A DNA stretch of 64,000 nt from Pseudomonas sp. ABC1. GTDB taxonomy: Bacteria > Pseudomonadota > Gammaproteobacteria > Pseudomonadales > Pseudomonadaceae. The notes below the pieces were generated by a model. The model was not told where the DNA came from. It did no database searches and saw nothing but the letters and a program-made list of their open reading frames with translations. Of the stretch, positions 9,717-18,189 are shown piece by piece; positions within the stretch are counted from its first letter, which is position 1; the number at the start of each line of letters is the position of its first letter. Both the position numbers and the translations under genes were made by a program. The stretch covers positions 3,037,501 through 3,101,500 of the forward strand of contig NZ_CP058349.1 of assembly GCF_013395055.1 (NCBI RefSeq), in the 5' to 3' direction.

Positions 9717-12220
9717 GCAACCCGAAGATCACCCAGGCGCTGACCAACCTGTTCGAGAAGCAGCGTATCGTCTTCTGGTACGACAACCGCCTGGAGTTCC
9801 GCTCTGATTTCAAGGCTCTGGAGCTGCCGGGGGTCGAGAAGATCGAGCTGGCCAACAACGAGTTTTGCGTGAAGTACCGCATCCTGCGCGAGCAGCCGGA
9901 GCAGAAATTTCTGCTCTACCGCGAGGGTGCAGAACCGCCACATCTGGAGAACTGGCTGCTCGACGTGCAGCTGGCCAGTGGCAATAGCTTCCGCACCGAT
10001 CAGGTCGCCCTGTGGCTGGCTGAGCTGGAGTTGGGGCCAGATTGCTATCCGTTGCTGGAAGCCCATGCTGCGTTTTTTGAGTCCGCCAAGCGGCGCGAGG
10101 ATCTGCGCAAGCTGCAGCAGCAGGTGGACTCGAACAACATGCTGCGTCTTAAGATGCTGGCGGTCTGTGCCGACGCTGAGCCGCGCTTGGATGTGATTTT
10201 GGAGGCACTGCTGGCTGAGCTGGCCAGTGCCGGCGATGCGCGAATCAAGCTGATCGAGAGCAGTGGCTTGAGTGGCTTCCTGTGGGAGCAGATGAGGCGT
10301 GCCTACGGTTATGTCTCGGACCAGCCGGGCCTCCATGACTTCGTCATCGAGCTGTTCAAGGCCTGTTTCCTGATGGGAACCGATCCGGAGCACAAGGCAC
10401 GGCTGTCGGCCGAGTCGCTGGTGTTCCTTAAGCGCTGGAAGGACAGCCGCTCCCATCAGCAGAGCTTCGAGCTGCTCTCCGAGCAGTGCGCCGAAGTGCT
10501 GCAGATCAGTGATCGGCTGCATGGGCTCGATTACCGCAAGCTGATGGAGCTGGACTACTTCGAGCTGATCGACCGCAAGATCCTCAGTGAGCTGGTGCAT
10601 GAGGTGGTGGCGAGGACGGTGACCTCGCAGGAGGTCGAGCAGTGGGTGCGCCAGCGCCGGCAGAGCCACTGGTTTACCCACTTCGAGGATGTCTACCTGG
10701 CAGTCGACCATGCCGCGCAGTTCCTGCAGTTACTGGATACGGCGCAGTTGGAGATGACATCGCTGAGCGATGGCGTGGAGAAGTATGCGCAGAGCTGGTA
10801 TCGACTCGACCAGTTGTACCGCAAGTTCGTCTATCACGCCCGCGAATCGGGGCAGGCCTCGTTGCTGGAGGAGCTGAACACTCAGGTTGAAAACCATTAC
10901 ACCAACAATTTCCTGGTGCGCCTCAATGACCGCTGGCAGCAGCACGTCGATGCCGCGCATCGCTGGGAAGCCGCACCGATCATGCTGCAGCGGAATTTCT
11001 TTGGTCGCTATGTGAAGCCATTCGTCGAGCGCAAGACCAAGGTCTGCGTGGTAATCTCCGATGCATTCCGCTACGAGGTTGGCGAGGAGCTGCAAAGCCT
11101 GATTCGCCGCGAGGACCGCTTCGAGGCCGAGCTTGAGCCTGCACTGTCGATGCTGCCGAGCTACACCCAGCTGGGCATGGCAGCGCTATTGCCCAACCAG
11201 GCACTGCAGCTGGCTGAAAACGACAGTGGCGGTGCCATGGTGAACGGTCAGAGCGCTCAGGGGGCGGTCAATCGCGGCAAGATCCTCGCAGCAGCAGTGC
11301 CGAACTCTGAGGTAGTGCTGGCCAAGGATCTGCTGGCCATGAACCAGGTTGACTCACGGGCGCTGCTGCGTGACAACGATGTGGTCTACGTCTATCACAA
11401 CTTGATCGACAAGACCGGTGATACCCGTGACACCGAGGAGCGAGTGTTTGCGGCGGCAGAGGAAACCCTGTCCGAGCTGGTCCGCCTGGTGAAGAAGCTG
11501 ACCAATGCCAATGCCAGCAATCTGCTGATCACTGCGGACCACGGCTTCATCTACCAGAACCTTCCCCTGGAGGAGAGTGACTTCCTCAGCACTGAGCCGG
11601 ATGGTGATGAGGTGCTGTATCGCGACCGGCGATTTGTCTTGGGGCGTGGCCTGTGCAGCCAAGCTGGCTTCAAGACCTTCAGCCCTAACCAGCTGGGCCT
11701 GGAAGGAACTCTGGAGGTGCAGATACCCAAGTCCATCAACCGTCTGCGTCTGAAAGGCTCCGGCAGCCGCTTCGTGCATGGCGGGGCGACGCTGCAGGAG
11801 GTGGTGATTCCGGTGGTCCGCATCAACAAGAAACGTCAGAGCGATGTGGGCCGTGTGGAAGTCGATTTCATCGGCGCTGGTGGCAAGACGATCACTACCG
11901 GGCAATTGGCCGTGGTGCTGTATCAGACCGAGGCGGTCACCGAGAAGAAGCAGCCACGCAGACTGCGCGCTGGCCTGTATACCCTAGACAGTGAGCTGAT
12001 CTCGGATGCGCATGAGCTGACCTTCGACTTTGCGTCGGAAAATCCACGTGAACGCGAGCTGTCGGTACGCTTCATCCTCAGTCGCAAGGCCGATGAGGCG
12101 AACAACCAGCAGGTGGAGCTGCGGCTCGAAGAGCAGGTGGAAGGCACCTCGCATTTCACCCGGTACAAGGCTGCTCGGTATACGATTCGTCGTTCGTTCA
12201 CCAGTGAATTCGATTTTTAA
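9713..12220 (+). CDS. pglZ: BREX alkaline-phosphatase-like protein PglZ
   Basis: An 835-residue PglZ-family protein, the hallmark component of all BREX systems. The central domain has the alkaline-phosphatase superfamily metal-site pattern VISDAFRYE (near residue 448) and LLITADHGF (near 603-611). The N-terminal half is helical with a start typical of type 1 PglZ (ITQALTNLFEKQRIVFWYD), and the C-terminal region is beta-rich. The start overlaps the upstream nuclease stop by four bases. The protein is cytoplasmic and is thought to work with PglX. Length is normal and intact. Confidence 0.94.
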   Translation: MSNPKITQALTNLFEKQRIVFWYDNRLEFRSDFKALELPGVEKIELANNEFCVKYRILREQPEQKFLLYREGAEPPHLENWLLDVQLASGNSFRTDQVALWLAELELGPDCYPLLEAHAAFFESAKRREDLRKLQQQVDSNNMLRLKMLAVCADAEPRLDVILEALLAELASAGDARIKLIESSGLSGFLWEQMRRAYGYVSDQPGLHDFVIELFKACFLMGTDPEHKARLSAESLVFLKRWKDSRSHQQSFELLSEQCAEVLQISDRLHGLDYRKLMELDYFELIDRKILSELVHEVVARTVTSQEVEQWVRQRRQSHWFTHFEDVYLAVDHAAQFLQLLDTAQLEMTSLSDGVEKYAQSWYRLDQLYRKFVYHARESGQASLLEELNTQVENHYTNNFLVRLNDRWQQHVDAAHRWEAAPIMLQRNFFGRYVKPFVERKTKVCVVISDAFRYEVGEELQSLIRREDRFEAELEPALSMLPSYTQLGMAALLPNQALQLAENDSGGAMVNGQSAQGAVNRGKILAAAVPNSEVVLAKDLLAMNQVDSRALLRDNDVVYVYHNLIDKTGDTRDTEERVFAAAEETLSELVRLVKKLTNANASNLLITADHGFIYQNLPLEESDFLSTEPDGDEVLYRDRRFVLGRGLCSQAGFKTFSPNQLGLEGTLEVQIPKSINRLRLKGSGSRFVHGGATLQEVVIPVVRINKKRQSDVGRVEVDFIGAGGKTITTGQLAVVLYQTEAVTEKKQPRRLRAGLYTLDSELISDAHELTFDFASENPRERELSVRFILSRKADEANNQQVELRLEEQVEGTSHFTRYKAARYTIRRSFTSEFDF

Positions 12221-12232
12221 GCGGGAGCCTTC

Positions 12233-14332
12233 ATGAGTCAGCTCGATGACAAGATCAACCAGTATTTCGCCGGTCTGGTCGTCCGCAAGGATCTGGTCAA
12301 GGCGGTAAAGGGCAACGCCATTGTGCCCTCCTATGTGCTGGAGTACCTGTTGGGCCAATACTGCGCCACCAACGACGAGGCCACGATCCAGGCCGGCATC
12401 GAGACGGTCAAGGAGATCCTGCGCAAGCACTATGTGCATCGCAATGAAGCTGGCCTGGTACGCTCTATCATCAAGGAGAAAGGCCGGCATAAGGTGATCG
12501 ACCGCGTCAGCGTCTCCCTGAACGACAAGGATGACGTCTACGAGGCGGAATTCGCCAACCTCGGCATCAAGAAGGTGCTGATCGACTCCAGTACGGTGAA
12601 GTCCCACCAGAAGCTGCTGGTCGGCGGCGTGTGGTGCATCGCCGATCTGGAGTACGAGTACACCGAAGACAAGTCGGCCTCACCGTGGGTGCTTGCATCG
12701 CTCAAGCCGATTCAGATCTCCCGCTTCGACTTCGAGGGCTACTTGGATGCCCGCAAGCAGTTCACCACCGATGAGTGGATCGACTTGCTGATCCAGAGCG
12801 TCGGCTTTAACCCTCAGATGTTCGGCAAGCGCAATAAGCTGCTGCAGCTGATCCGTCTGATTCCGTTCTGCGAGCGCAACTACAACCTGATCGAGCTGGG
12901 GCCGAAGGGCACCGGCAAGTCGCATGTCTACTCGGAGTTCTCGCCTCACGGCATTCTGATCTCCGGTGGCGAGGTGACGGTGCCTAAGCTGTTCGTCCAC
13001 AACGGCACGGGCAAGCTCGGTCTGGTGGGCTACTGGGATGTGGTGGCCTTCGACGAGTTCGCCGGCAAGCAGAAGCGCGTGGACAAGGCGCTGGTCGACA
13101 TCATGAAGAACTACATGGCCAACAAGTCGTTTTCGCGGGGAGTGGAAACCCTTGGGGCCGAGGCCAGCATGGTATTCGTGGGCAACACCGATCACACAGT
13201 GCCGTATATGCTCAAGCACAGCGACCTGTTCGACCCTCTGCCGGAGAAGTTCCACGACTCCGCCTTCCTCGACCGTCTGCACAGCTACATTCCGGGCTGG
13301 GAGGTGGACGTGATCCGTGGGGAGATGTTCTCCGGCGGTTACGGCTTTGTGGTCGATTATCTGGCCGAGATCCTCCGTTCATTGCGCAGCCATGACTTCT
13401 CGGATCGCTACAAATGTCTGTTCACGTTGTCGGATGAAATCTCCACACGTGATCGTGACGGCATCAATAAAACTTTCTCCGGTCTGATGAAGATCCTCTT
13501 CCCACATGGTGAGGCGACTGAGTCGGAGGTCGAAGATGTGCTGCGCTGTGCCATCGAAGGGCGCAAGCGGGTCAAGGATCAGCTGCTGCGCATAGACACC
13601 ACCTACCCAGCTGTGCGTTTTGCCTATCAAGGAAAAGATGGCGTGGAGAGGCTGGTCAGCGCCCTTGAGGAAGGGGAGTATCCGAACCAGTACCACCGGC
13701 GAGTGGCGAGTGACGTCTCGGAGTCGGATCTATTCGATATGGCTAAGGTCGTTCCCAGCGAGTCGGATAGCGATGCAGCCAGTCCTCTGCCTATTCAACA
13801 ACTTGCTGTTTCGGCGAGCAGAGAGCAAGAGCTGAAGCCTCAGCATCTGGTTATTCAGGAGAATCAGCGCGGCGTTACCTTTGATAAATTGTTTGGGCCC
13901 TATTTAAAAGGGGCCAAGCGGATCATCGTTATAGATCCGTACCTGCGGATGTTCCATCAACTGCGCAATCTCATGGAGCTGCTGGAGACGATCAGCAAGC
14001 AGCTGATCTCAGGTGAGGAAGTGGCTGTACATGTAGTCACCGTGGAGGATGAGTTCAACGGTGATCGTCAAACCGAAAGCCTGCAGAAAATTGCCGACGC
14101 CTGTGCGGGGGTGGGTATTCAGTTCAGCTGGGCGTATGACACGACAGGGACTAAGCATGATCGTGACATTACTACTGACACTGGCTGGAAAATTATTCTT
14201 GGACGTGGGTTGGATATCTTCCAGCGCTTCGAGTTGAACGACGCGTTTAGCTTTGTGAATCGCTTACAGCAACATCGCCAATGCAAGGAGTTCAGCGCGA
14301 CGTTCGTCAGGGTCGAGGATGCCGGAGAGTGA
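12233..14332 (+). CDS. brxL: BREX protein BrxL, variant with C-terminal MIT_C (PLD-like) domain
   Basis: A 699-residue BrxL with a normal N-terminal region and AAA+ core: Walker A GPKGTGKS near residues 223-230 and Walker-B-like VVAFDEFAG near 270. Up to about residue 470 it follows the BrxL family. Known long BrxL proteins then carry a Lon-protease-like domain. Here that domain is absent, and residues about 545-695 instead match the MIT_C fold of MITD1: D-P-Y-L-R followed by H-Q-L, then HDRDI (about 642) and GRGLD (about 658). Codon use becomes AT-richer from about 13,720. The start is 12 bases after the pglZ stop with GGGAG upstream. The core call is firm; the domain swap rests on recognised motifs. 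Confidence 0.9.
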   Translation: MSQLDDKINQYFAGLVVRKDLVKAVKGNAIVPSYVLEYLLGQYCATNDEATIQAGIETVKEILRKHYVHRNEAGLVRSIIKEKGRHKVIDRVSVSLNDKDDVYEAEFANLGIKKVLIDSSTVKSHQKLLVGGVWCIADLEYEYTEDKSASPWVLASLKPIQISRFDFEGYLDARKQFTTDEWIDLLIQSVGFNPQMFGKRNKLLQLIRLIPFCERNYNLIELGPKGTGKSHVYSEFSPHGILISGGEVTVPKLFVHNGTGKLGLVGYWDVVAFDEFAGKQKRVDKALVDIMKNYMANKSFSRGVETLGAEASMVFVGNTDHTVPYMLKHSDLFDPLPEKFHDSAFLDRLHSYIPGWEVDVIRGEMFSGGYGFVVDYLAEILRSLRSHDFSDRYKCLFTLSDEISTRDRDGINKTFSGLMKILFPHGEATESEVEDVLRCAIEGRKRVKDQLLRIDTTYPAVRFAYQGKDGVERLVSALEEGEYPNQYHRRVASDVSESDLFDMAKVVPSESDSDAASPLPIQQLAVSASREQELKPQHLVIQENQRGVTFDKLFGPYLKGAKRIIVIDPYLRMFHQLRNLMELLETISKQLISGEEVAVHVVTVEDEFNGDRQTESLQKIADACAGVGIQFSWAYDTTGTKHDRDITTDTGWKIILGRGLDIFQRFELNDAFSFVNRLQQHRQCKEFSATFVRVEDAGE

Positions 14333-14391
14333 GAGGCTCTGGTTGCGTCTCCGTAGATCGGCAGCCCTTAGGGGCGTTGCGCGAGGTGATC

Positions 14392-14529
14392 ATGCAGATT
14401 GTCGAGGATAATGTGATTCGGTATGACGGCAGTGTTGTCACATCAAGACAAAAAAATAAAAAACTTCCTGTTTGGAAGGTTTACCCCTGGGGATCTCCAG
14501 GGACAACCTTCATATGCGGCATTGGTTAG
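14392..14529 (+). CDS. Possible 45-residue protein or gene remnant downstream of brxL
   Basis: An ORF of 45 codons starts at ATG 14392 with GAGGTGATC directly upstream as a plausible ribosome site, 59 bases after brxL. The product is basic in the middle (SRQKNKKLP) and ends in WGSPGTTFICGIG. I recognise no family. Its stop overlaps the end of the converging radC-like gene by four bases. It may be a genuine small last gene of the BREX operon, or the 5' stub of a longer gene cut off when the neighbouring cassette arrived. The poly-A run at 14452-14464 lies inside it. Confidence 0.3.
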   Translation: MQIVEDNVIRYDGSVVTSRQKNKKLPVWKVYPWGSPGTTFICGIG

Positions 14530-15023
14530 AGGTAACCTCGTTCGGCCAAGGATGCGCAACCTTCATGGCCCACCACCACATGATCCAATATCCGGGTGCC
14601 GACCATGTTCAGAGCGTTCTTGAGGATGGTGGTCAGGGTGCGATCAGCTTGACTGGGCTCTGGATCGCCGGAGGGATGATTGTGAACCATAATGACGGCC
14701 GCAGCGTTGTGTTCCAAGGCGATCTTGACCACTTCTCGTGGGTACACACTGGCCCCATCCAGCGTGCCTCTGAACAGTTCTCTAAAGCCTATAACTCGGT
14801 GTTTGGAATCGAGCAACAGCAAAGCGAAGACTTCGTACTCATGGTATTGCAACAGTGTTTGCAAGTGGTTGAACACCTGCTTCGGCTCAGTCAGTGCCCG
14901 GCCTTTAGACAGACGACTCATGGCCAGTTGCTGCGCCATCTGAAGGATGTCGGCTTCGGTGACTGGTGATTCCATGACGTAGGTGCCGGTCGTTTCACCG
15001 GCTTTGAGTTTGTGATATTTCAT
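14526..15023 (-). CDS. RadC-family JAB domain protein (DUF2466)
   Basis: A 165-residue short RadC-like protein. The JAMM metal site is HNHPSGDPEPSQAD (H114, H116, S124, D127) with an upstream Glu. Short RadC proteins without the N-terminal helix-hairpin-helix are common on integrative elements; despite the name, involvement in DNA repair is unproven. It is the last gene of a minus-strand cassette (DUF932, YqaJ, Gp3-like, RadC) and converges on the BREX operon. The gene ends within the 45-codon plus-strand ORF. Family call firm, function unknown. Confidence 0.85.
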   Translation of the reverse strand: MKYHKLKAGETTGTYVMESPVTEADILQMAQQLAMSRLSKGRALTEPKQVFNHLQTLLQYHEYEVFALLLLDSKHRVIGFRELFRGTLDGASVYPREVVKIALEHNAAAVIMVHNHPSGDPEPSQADRTLTTILKNALNMVGTRILDHVVVGHEGCASLAERGYL

Positions 15024-15080
15024 GACAATAGTCCTATACGAACGAGGGGCATGCTGTGGAGGAGGAGAGCGTTACTGGAC

Positions 15081-15992
15081 CTATGGCCTAGTGCTGTTCT
15101 GAATAGCCTGAGCCTCCAGCTTCTGAGCCAGTGAGGGTTTTCCAAGTGCTACCGGTTGGGCTTGGGGCCCTCCAGGGCTGGGCTGATCTTCAATGTTGGG
15201 GAAGAACTCCTCGACGATGGCGCTGGTGTCCTCTTCGCTGTCTTCGAAAGCGCCATTGTTGAAGCCCTGACGGGCTGCGTGATCCAAAGCGCTCTGATGA
15301 AAGCCCGACGCTTGTCGAACTTCTTCCCGTTGTTTGGCTTCCAGCAATGCCTCTTCCAGGTTCATGCCGTGACGCACGGTGATGTCCACATAGAAGATCG
15401 GTGTCCCGTGGCTCTGCCGCGTAGACTTACCCCGCAGACGCAGTTCTAGTGGCAGGTATGCCAAGCGATTACCAGAGATGGCGCTGAAGTACTGCAGACG
15501 CGCCGCCAAGGTACGGATGCTGTTGAACCCCGTGGTGCGAAAGACAAAACTGCCCAGTGGATCATCTTCACCGATCACCACGTTCAGTCGGCCGTAGGGC
15601 TTGCAGGCATTGCCTTGGGCCAGTGGGCAGCCATCTGGCGAAGGGCAGGGCAGCGACTGGATGCCGTCCTTGGTCAAACGCTTGCAAGTTTCACCATTGC
15701 CGACGCACAACGGCCTGCCCGTAGTACGATCGAACAGGCTGTAGTCCGCGCGAAAGTTGAGGTCCGGTTCGTTGAACAACAAGCGGATCGGAATGCTGCG
15801 CAGCTTGCCATCCTGGCCATTGCGTAGTTCGTCATTGAGTGGGTGCAGTAACCAGCCGTCACGACTCTGGACTTGCGAGGTGATGGTGAACTGATCGTCT
15901 TTTTCGGGTAGACGCTTGCCGTTTTTCTCGACGACCTTGCCGATGGAAATGCGCCCGAGTACCGGCGGGGTGATGGCTAAGCCTTTGAGCAT
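15081..15992 (-). CDS. phiC31 Gp3-like (recombination directionality factor-like) protein
   Basis: A 303-residue protein of the group usually labelled 'hydrolase or metal-binding protein' in Pseudomonas islands. From memory its layout follows phage phiC31 Gp3: an N-terminal L-G-R-I-S-I-G segment, a central DGKLRSIPIRLLFN, a Cys cluster (C-x6-C, then three more Cys before YGRLNV), FVFRTTGFNSI, LPLELRLRG and a final YVDITVRHG. The last 60 residues are low complexity. The start ATG has AAGGAG upstream. The encoded integrase is of tyrosine type, so a serine-integrase directionality role would be surprising; action with the upstream YqaJ exonuclease is an alternative. The homology is likely, the function inferred. 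Confidence 0.6.
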   Translation of the reverse strand: MLKGLAITPPVLGRISIGKVVEKNGKRLPEKDDQFTITSQVQSRDGWLLHPLNDELRNGQDGKLRSIPIRLLFNEPDLNFRADYSLFDRTTGRPLCVGNGETCKRLTKDGIQSLPCPSPDGCPLAQGNACKPYGRLNVVIGEDDPLGSFVFRTTGFNSIRTLAARLQYFSAISGNRLAYLPLELRLRGKSTRQSHGTPIFYVDITVRHGMNLEEALLEAKQREEVRQASGFHQSALDHAARQGFNNGAFEDSEEDTSAIVEEFFPNIEDQPSPGGPQAQPVALGKPSLAQKLEAQAIQNSTRP

Positions 15993-16016
15993 GGTGGTAC
16001 TCCTTGATCTGCAAAT

Positions 16017-16051
16017 AAAAAAGCCACCGGGACTTGAACGGTCCGGGTGGC
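16017..16051 (-). terminator. Intrinsic terminator after the YqaJ gene
   Basis: On the minus strand, a GC-rich stem (GCCACCCGG pairing with CCGGTGGC, small mismatch) is followed directly by TTTTTTATTT. It lies 19 bases beyond the YqaJ stop codon and before the Gp3-like gene, so the two genes are probably at least partly separately transcribed. Confidence 0.7.
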
Positions 16052-16069
16052 CAGGATGAACAGGCTGCT

Positions 16070-17074
16070 TCAGGCGATCAGGAAGCGACGGCTTCCGGCT
16101 TTGGTCTTGGGATAGCGGGCCTGCAGGTAGGGTTTGTCTTTGAGCATCTGTTCGACATCCAGGCCAATGCTGTCCTTGGACTTCTTCCAGCTGACATAGC
16201 CCTCGGCAAACTCGGCACGGGTGGCTTCCCCCATGGCCTGTTGCAGAACCTGCTTGAGCTGCGCTTCACGTGTCTCCTGCTGGGCAATGGTTTGGCGAAT
16301 AGACTTGAGTTCTAGAAAGGTGCTGGCCAGTTCCGTGTGCTGGCTGAAGTCCAGGGTCTGTCCGTTATCCTCGGGAAAGAGGCAGCGTAATGCCGCTTCC
16401 GCAGACGCTGTGCCGTCGGCCGGTGGCGAGGTGTCACTGACGACGTAATCCCAGAACAGCCGTTCCAGATCAATCAGCCGAGCAATCAGTGCCTCGTCGC
16501 GTGTGATGCGATGGATTTCCAGATGCTGGCCACCGAGCAGGACCGCCACATCAGCGGCCTGCTTACCAGTGACGGCGAGCTGGTGCATGACTTGCAATTG
16601 CACGTACTCGGGCACGCCTTCTTTCCAGAGGCGTGCCCCGTTTATGCCGGCAGTTTTGCATTCGAGGATTTGCACCTCTGGAGCGCCGATCACCTCGCGG
16701 TCGATATTGGCGAGCATCCAGGGCAGCGCCGGATCGGGATGCTGTAGCACCGCGTTGATCCGTCGAACCTTGTGTTGGCTGCGTTTGCTGTAGTCCCAAG
16801 CCACGATGGGCTCCAGCACATTGCCCCAGTACAGCGGGCTTTGCTCATCGTGAGGATCGGCCTTCGGTAGCCCAGCATCGCGACCGGTCTTCTCTAGCCA
16901 CAGCTCCAACTGCGACTTGTAGGGATTCAGGCCCACCGCAGCGGCGGCATCCGAACTGCCGATGCCTTGCTTGCGGATCTGCAACCAGTCCTCGCGGGGC
17001 AGCTCCTTGGTGCTGACCAGGCGCAGGGCAGTGTGTTTCTTACGGGTGCTACTATTCAATGACGTTGCTTTCAT
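16070..17074 (-). CDS. YqaJ-family viral recombinase exonuclease
   Basis: A 334-residue PD-(D/E)XK exonuclease of the YqaJ/lambda-exonuclease family, which resects double-stranded ends for single-strand annealing recombination. Visible motifs are GIGSSDAAAAVGLNPY near the N-terminus, GNVLEPIVAWDY, a nuclease core with N-I-D and LECKTA, and PEYVQLQVMHQLAV. An in-frame GTG nine bases further upstream (17083) is an alternative start; ATG 17074 has GGTGA at good spacing. YqaJ enzymes normally pair with a RecT annealing protein; none is visible here, and the next gene downstream is the Gp3-like protein. Terminators flank the gene on both sides. Confidence 0.85.
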   Translation of the reverse strand: MKATSLNSSTRKKHTALRLVSTKELPREDWLQIRKQGIGSSDAAAAVGLNPYKSQLELWLEKTGRDAGLPKADPHDEQSPLYWGNVLEPIVAWDYSKRSQHKVRRINAVLQHPDPALPWMLANIDREVIGAPEVQILECKTAGINGARLWKEGVPEYVQLQVMHQLAVTGKQAADVAVLLGGQHLEIHRITRDEALIARLIDLERLFWDYVVSDTSPPADGTASAEAALRCLFPEDNGQTLDFSQHTELASTFLELKSIRQTIAQQETREAQLKQVLQQAMGEATRAEFAEGYVSWKKSKDSIGLDVEQMLKDKPYLQARYPKTKAGSRRFLIA

Positions 17075-17093
17075 CGTATTCACCGGCAGACAT

Positions 17094-17127
17094 AAAAACG
17101 CCCGACCAGCACAAGGCTGACCGGGCG
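17094..17127 (-). terminator. Intrinsic terminator after the DUF932 gene
   Basis: Read on the minus strand, CGCCCGGTCAGC and GCTGGTCGGGCG form a 12-bp stem (two G-U pairs) with a short loop, immediately followed by TTTTT. It sits 23 bases past the DUF932 stop codon, just before the YqaJ start. Confidence 0.8.
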
Positions 17128-17149
17128 CAAGGGTTGATGTGAGTTAGAG

Positions 17150-18118
17150 TTAGGCGGCGAGTTGCAGAGCGGCATCCAGAGCGCGTTGCTTGATTTGCGC
17201 CCCTTGGCCGAACCAGGCTGAGTCCAGGCGGTACTCGTTGCTGCGCGCACGGCGTTCGTGGTCGACATATTCGGTCACGGCGTTGAGCAGACCCCAGGCG
17301 GTGCCGCGTGCCGAGTCAATCTGGCTACCCCGGCCACGCCCTTCGTACAGTTCCTGAACCTTGCGCAGGGCACGCTCATTGGGCAGCACCTCCGGCAGAG
17401 CACCGGTCGGAGTGGTTTCACAAAGCACGTTCATGAAGAAACCCAGTGCCTCATGCCACTGCACCTTGCGTTCAGCCAAAGCCCTCATGCGGTACATAAA
17501 CTCGTCCCAGCCAGAGACGGCGATGCCTAGCTGCTTTTTCACCGTCGCCGGGTCAAAGCGAGTGTTGTGTGGCACCTTGATGGCGCGGCTGCTGCCATCC
17601 AAGGCGATGGTCAGGGTGTTGTTACACACCACCCGCACCGTGGTCGGTGTGGCGGTAGTGGCCAGAGTGCCGTCGCAGGAGGTGGCGAGCAGGAGGTAAC
17701 CGTTGACCTGATCGTTACCCTTGAGCACTGCACCTTGCCCGGTACGTGCAAGCGCCCAGAACTTGCGCCCGCCTTTAAGCACGCCTGCGGTTTCCAACTC
17801 GTAGCCGGACACCTCGGTGAGGTCGCGGTAGAACTCCAATACCTCACGGGGTTGTACGGTGTGATAGCGCTTTGAGACCACCGACAACGGCGCCTTGGTA
17901 TCTGAGCGGTAGAGTACTTTTTGTTCGGGGAAAGAATGGATGGTGCCCAGGTGGCCGACTGCGTCCGACTTGAAGTGCACCGGGCTTTCGAGAATCTGCC
18001 AGTCCATGCCGGCTTCGCTCTGCCAGACCTCAATAGGTTGTTTACGGGGCAGGTTGTTGCCCAGGCCATGCCAGGGAGTAGCGCCAGCGTAGGCCATGGT
18101 ATCAACGAGATGAGCCAT
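17150..18118 (-). CDS. DUF932 domain protein
   Basis: A 322-residue member of DUF932, identifiable by its start MAHLVDTMAYAGATPWHGLG and the later WALARTG and VRVVCNNTL segments. The family is frequent on plasmids, phages and integrative elements, often beside recombination genes and anti-restriction proteins, but its activity is not established. The ATG is preceded by AAGGAA. A strong terminator follows, and the terminator of the upstream gene sits just before it, so it is probably monocistronic or weakly coupled to neighbours. Confidence 0.85.
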   Translation of the reverse strand: MAHLVDTMAYAGATPWHGLGNNLPRKQPIEVWQSEAGMDWQILESPVHFKSDAVGHLGTIHSFPEQKVLYRSDTKAPLSVVSKRYHTVQPREVLEFYRDLTEVSGYELETAGVLKGGRKFWALARTGQGAVLKGNDQVNGYLLLATSCDGTLATTATPTTVRVVCNNTLTIALDGSSRAIKVPHNTRFDPATVKKQLGIAVSGWDEFMYRMRALAERKVQWHEALGFFMNVLCETTPTGALPEVLPNERALRKVQELYEGRGRGSQIDSARGTAWGLLNAVTEYVDHERRARSNEYRLDSAWFGQGAQIKQRALDAALQLAA

Positions 18119-18150
18119 GAGAATGATTCCTTACAGATGAAGGGGAAAGA

Positions 18151-18175
18151 GCGTCGCTTCATCAACGAGCGACGC
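18151..18175 (-). terminator. Intrinsic terminator after the glycine-zipper gene
   Basis: GCGTCGCT (18151-18158) and AGCGACGC (18168-18175) form a perfect 8-bp stem; the minus strand continues TCTTTCCCC, a modest T-run. It lies 15 bases past the stop of the 109-residue gene. Confidence 0.6.
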
Positions 18176-18189
18176 CTGTTCACAAAGGC

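Noticed and set aside
12233..14332. BrxL as a truncated or frameshifted gene
   Set aside because: The frame is continuous for 699 codons and the C-terminal part has coherent MIT_C motifs, so the missing Lon domain is not explained by a broken reading frame.
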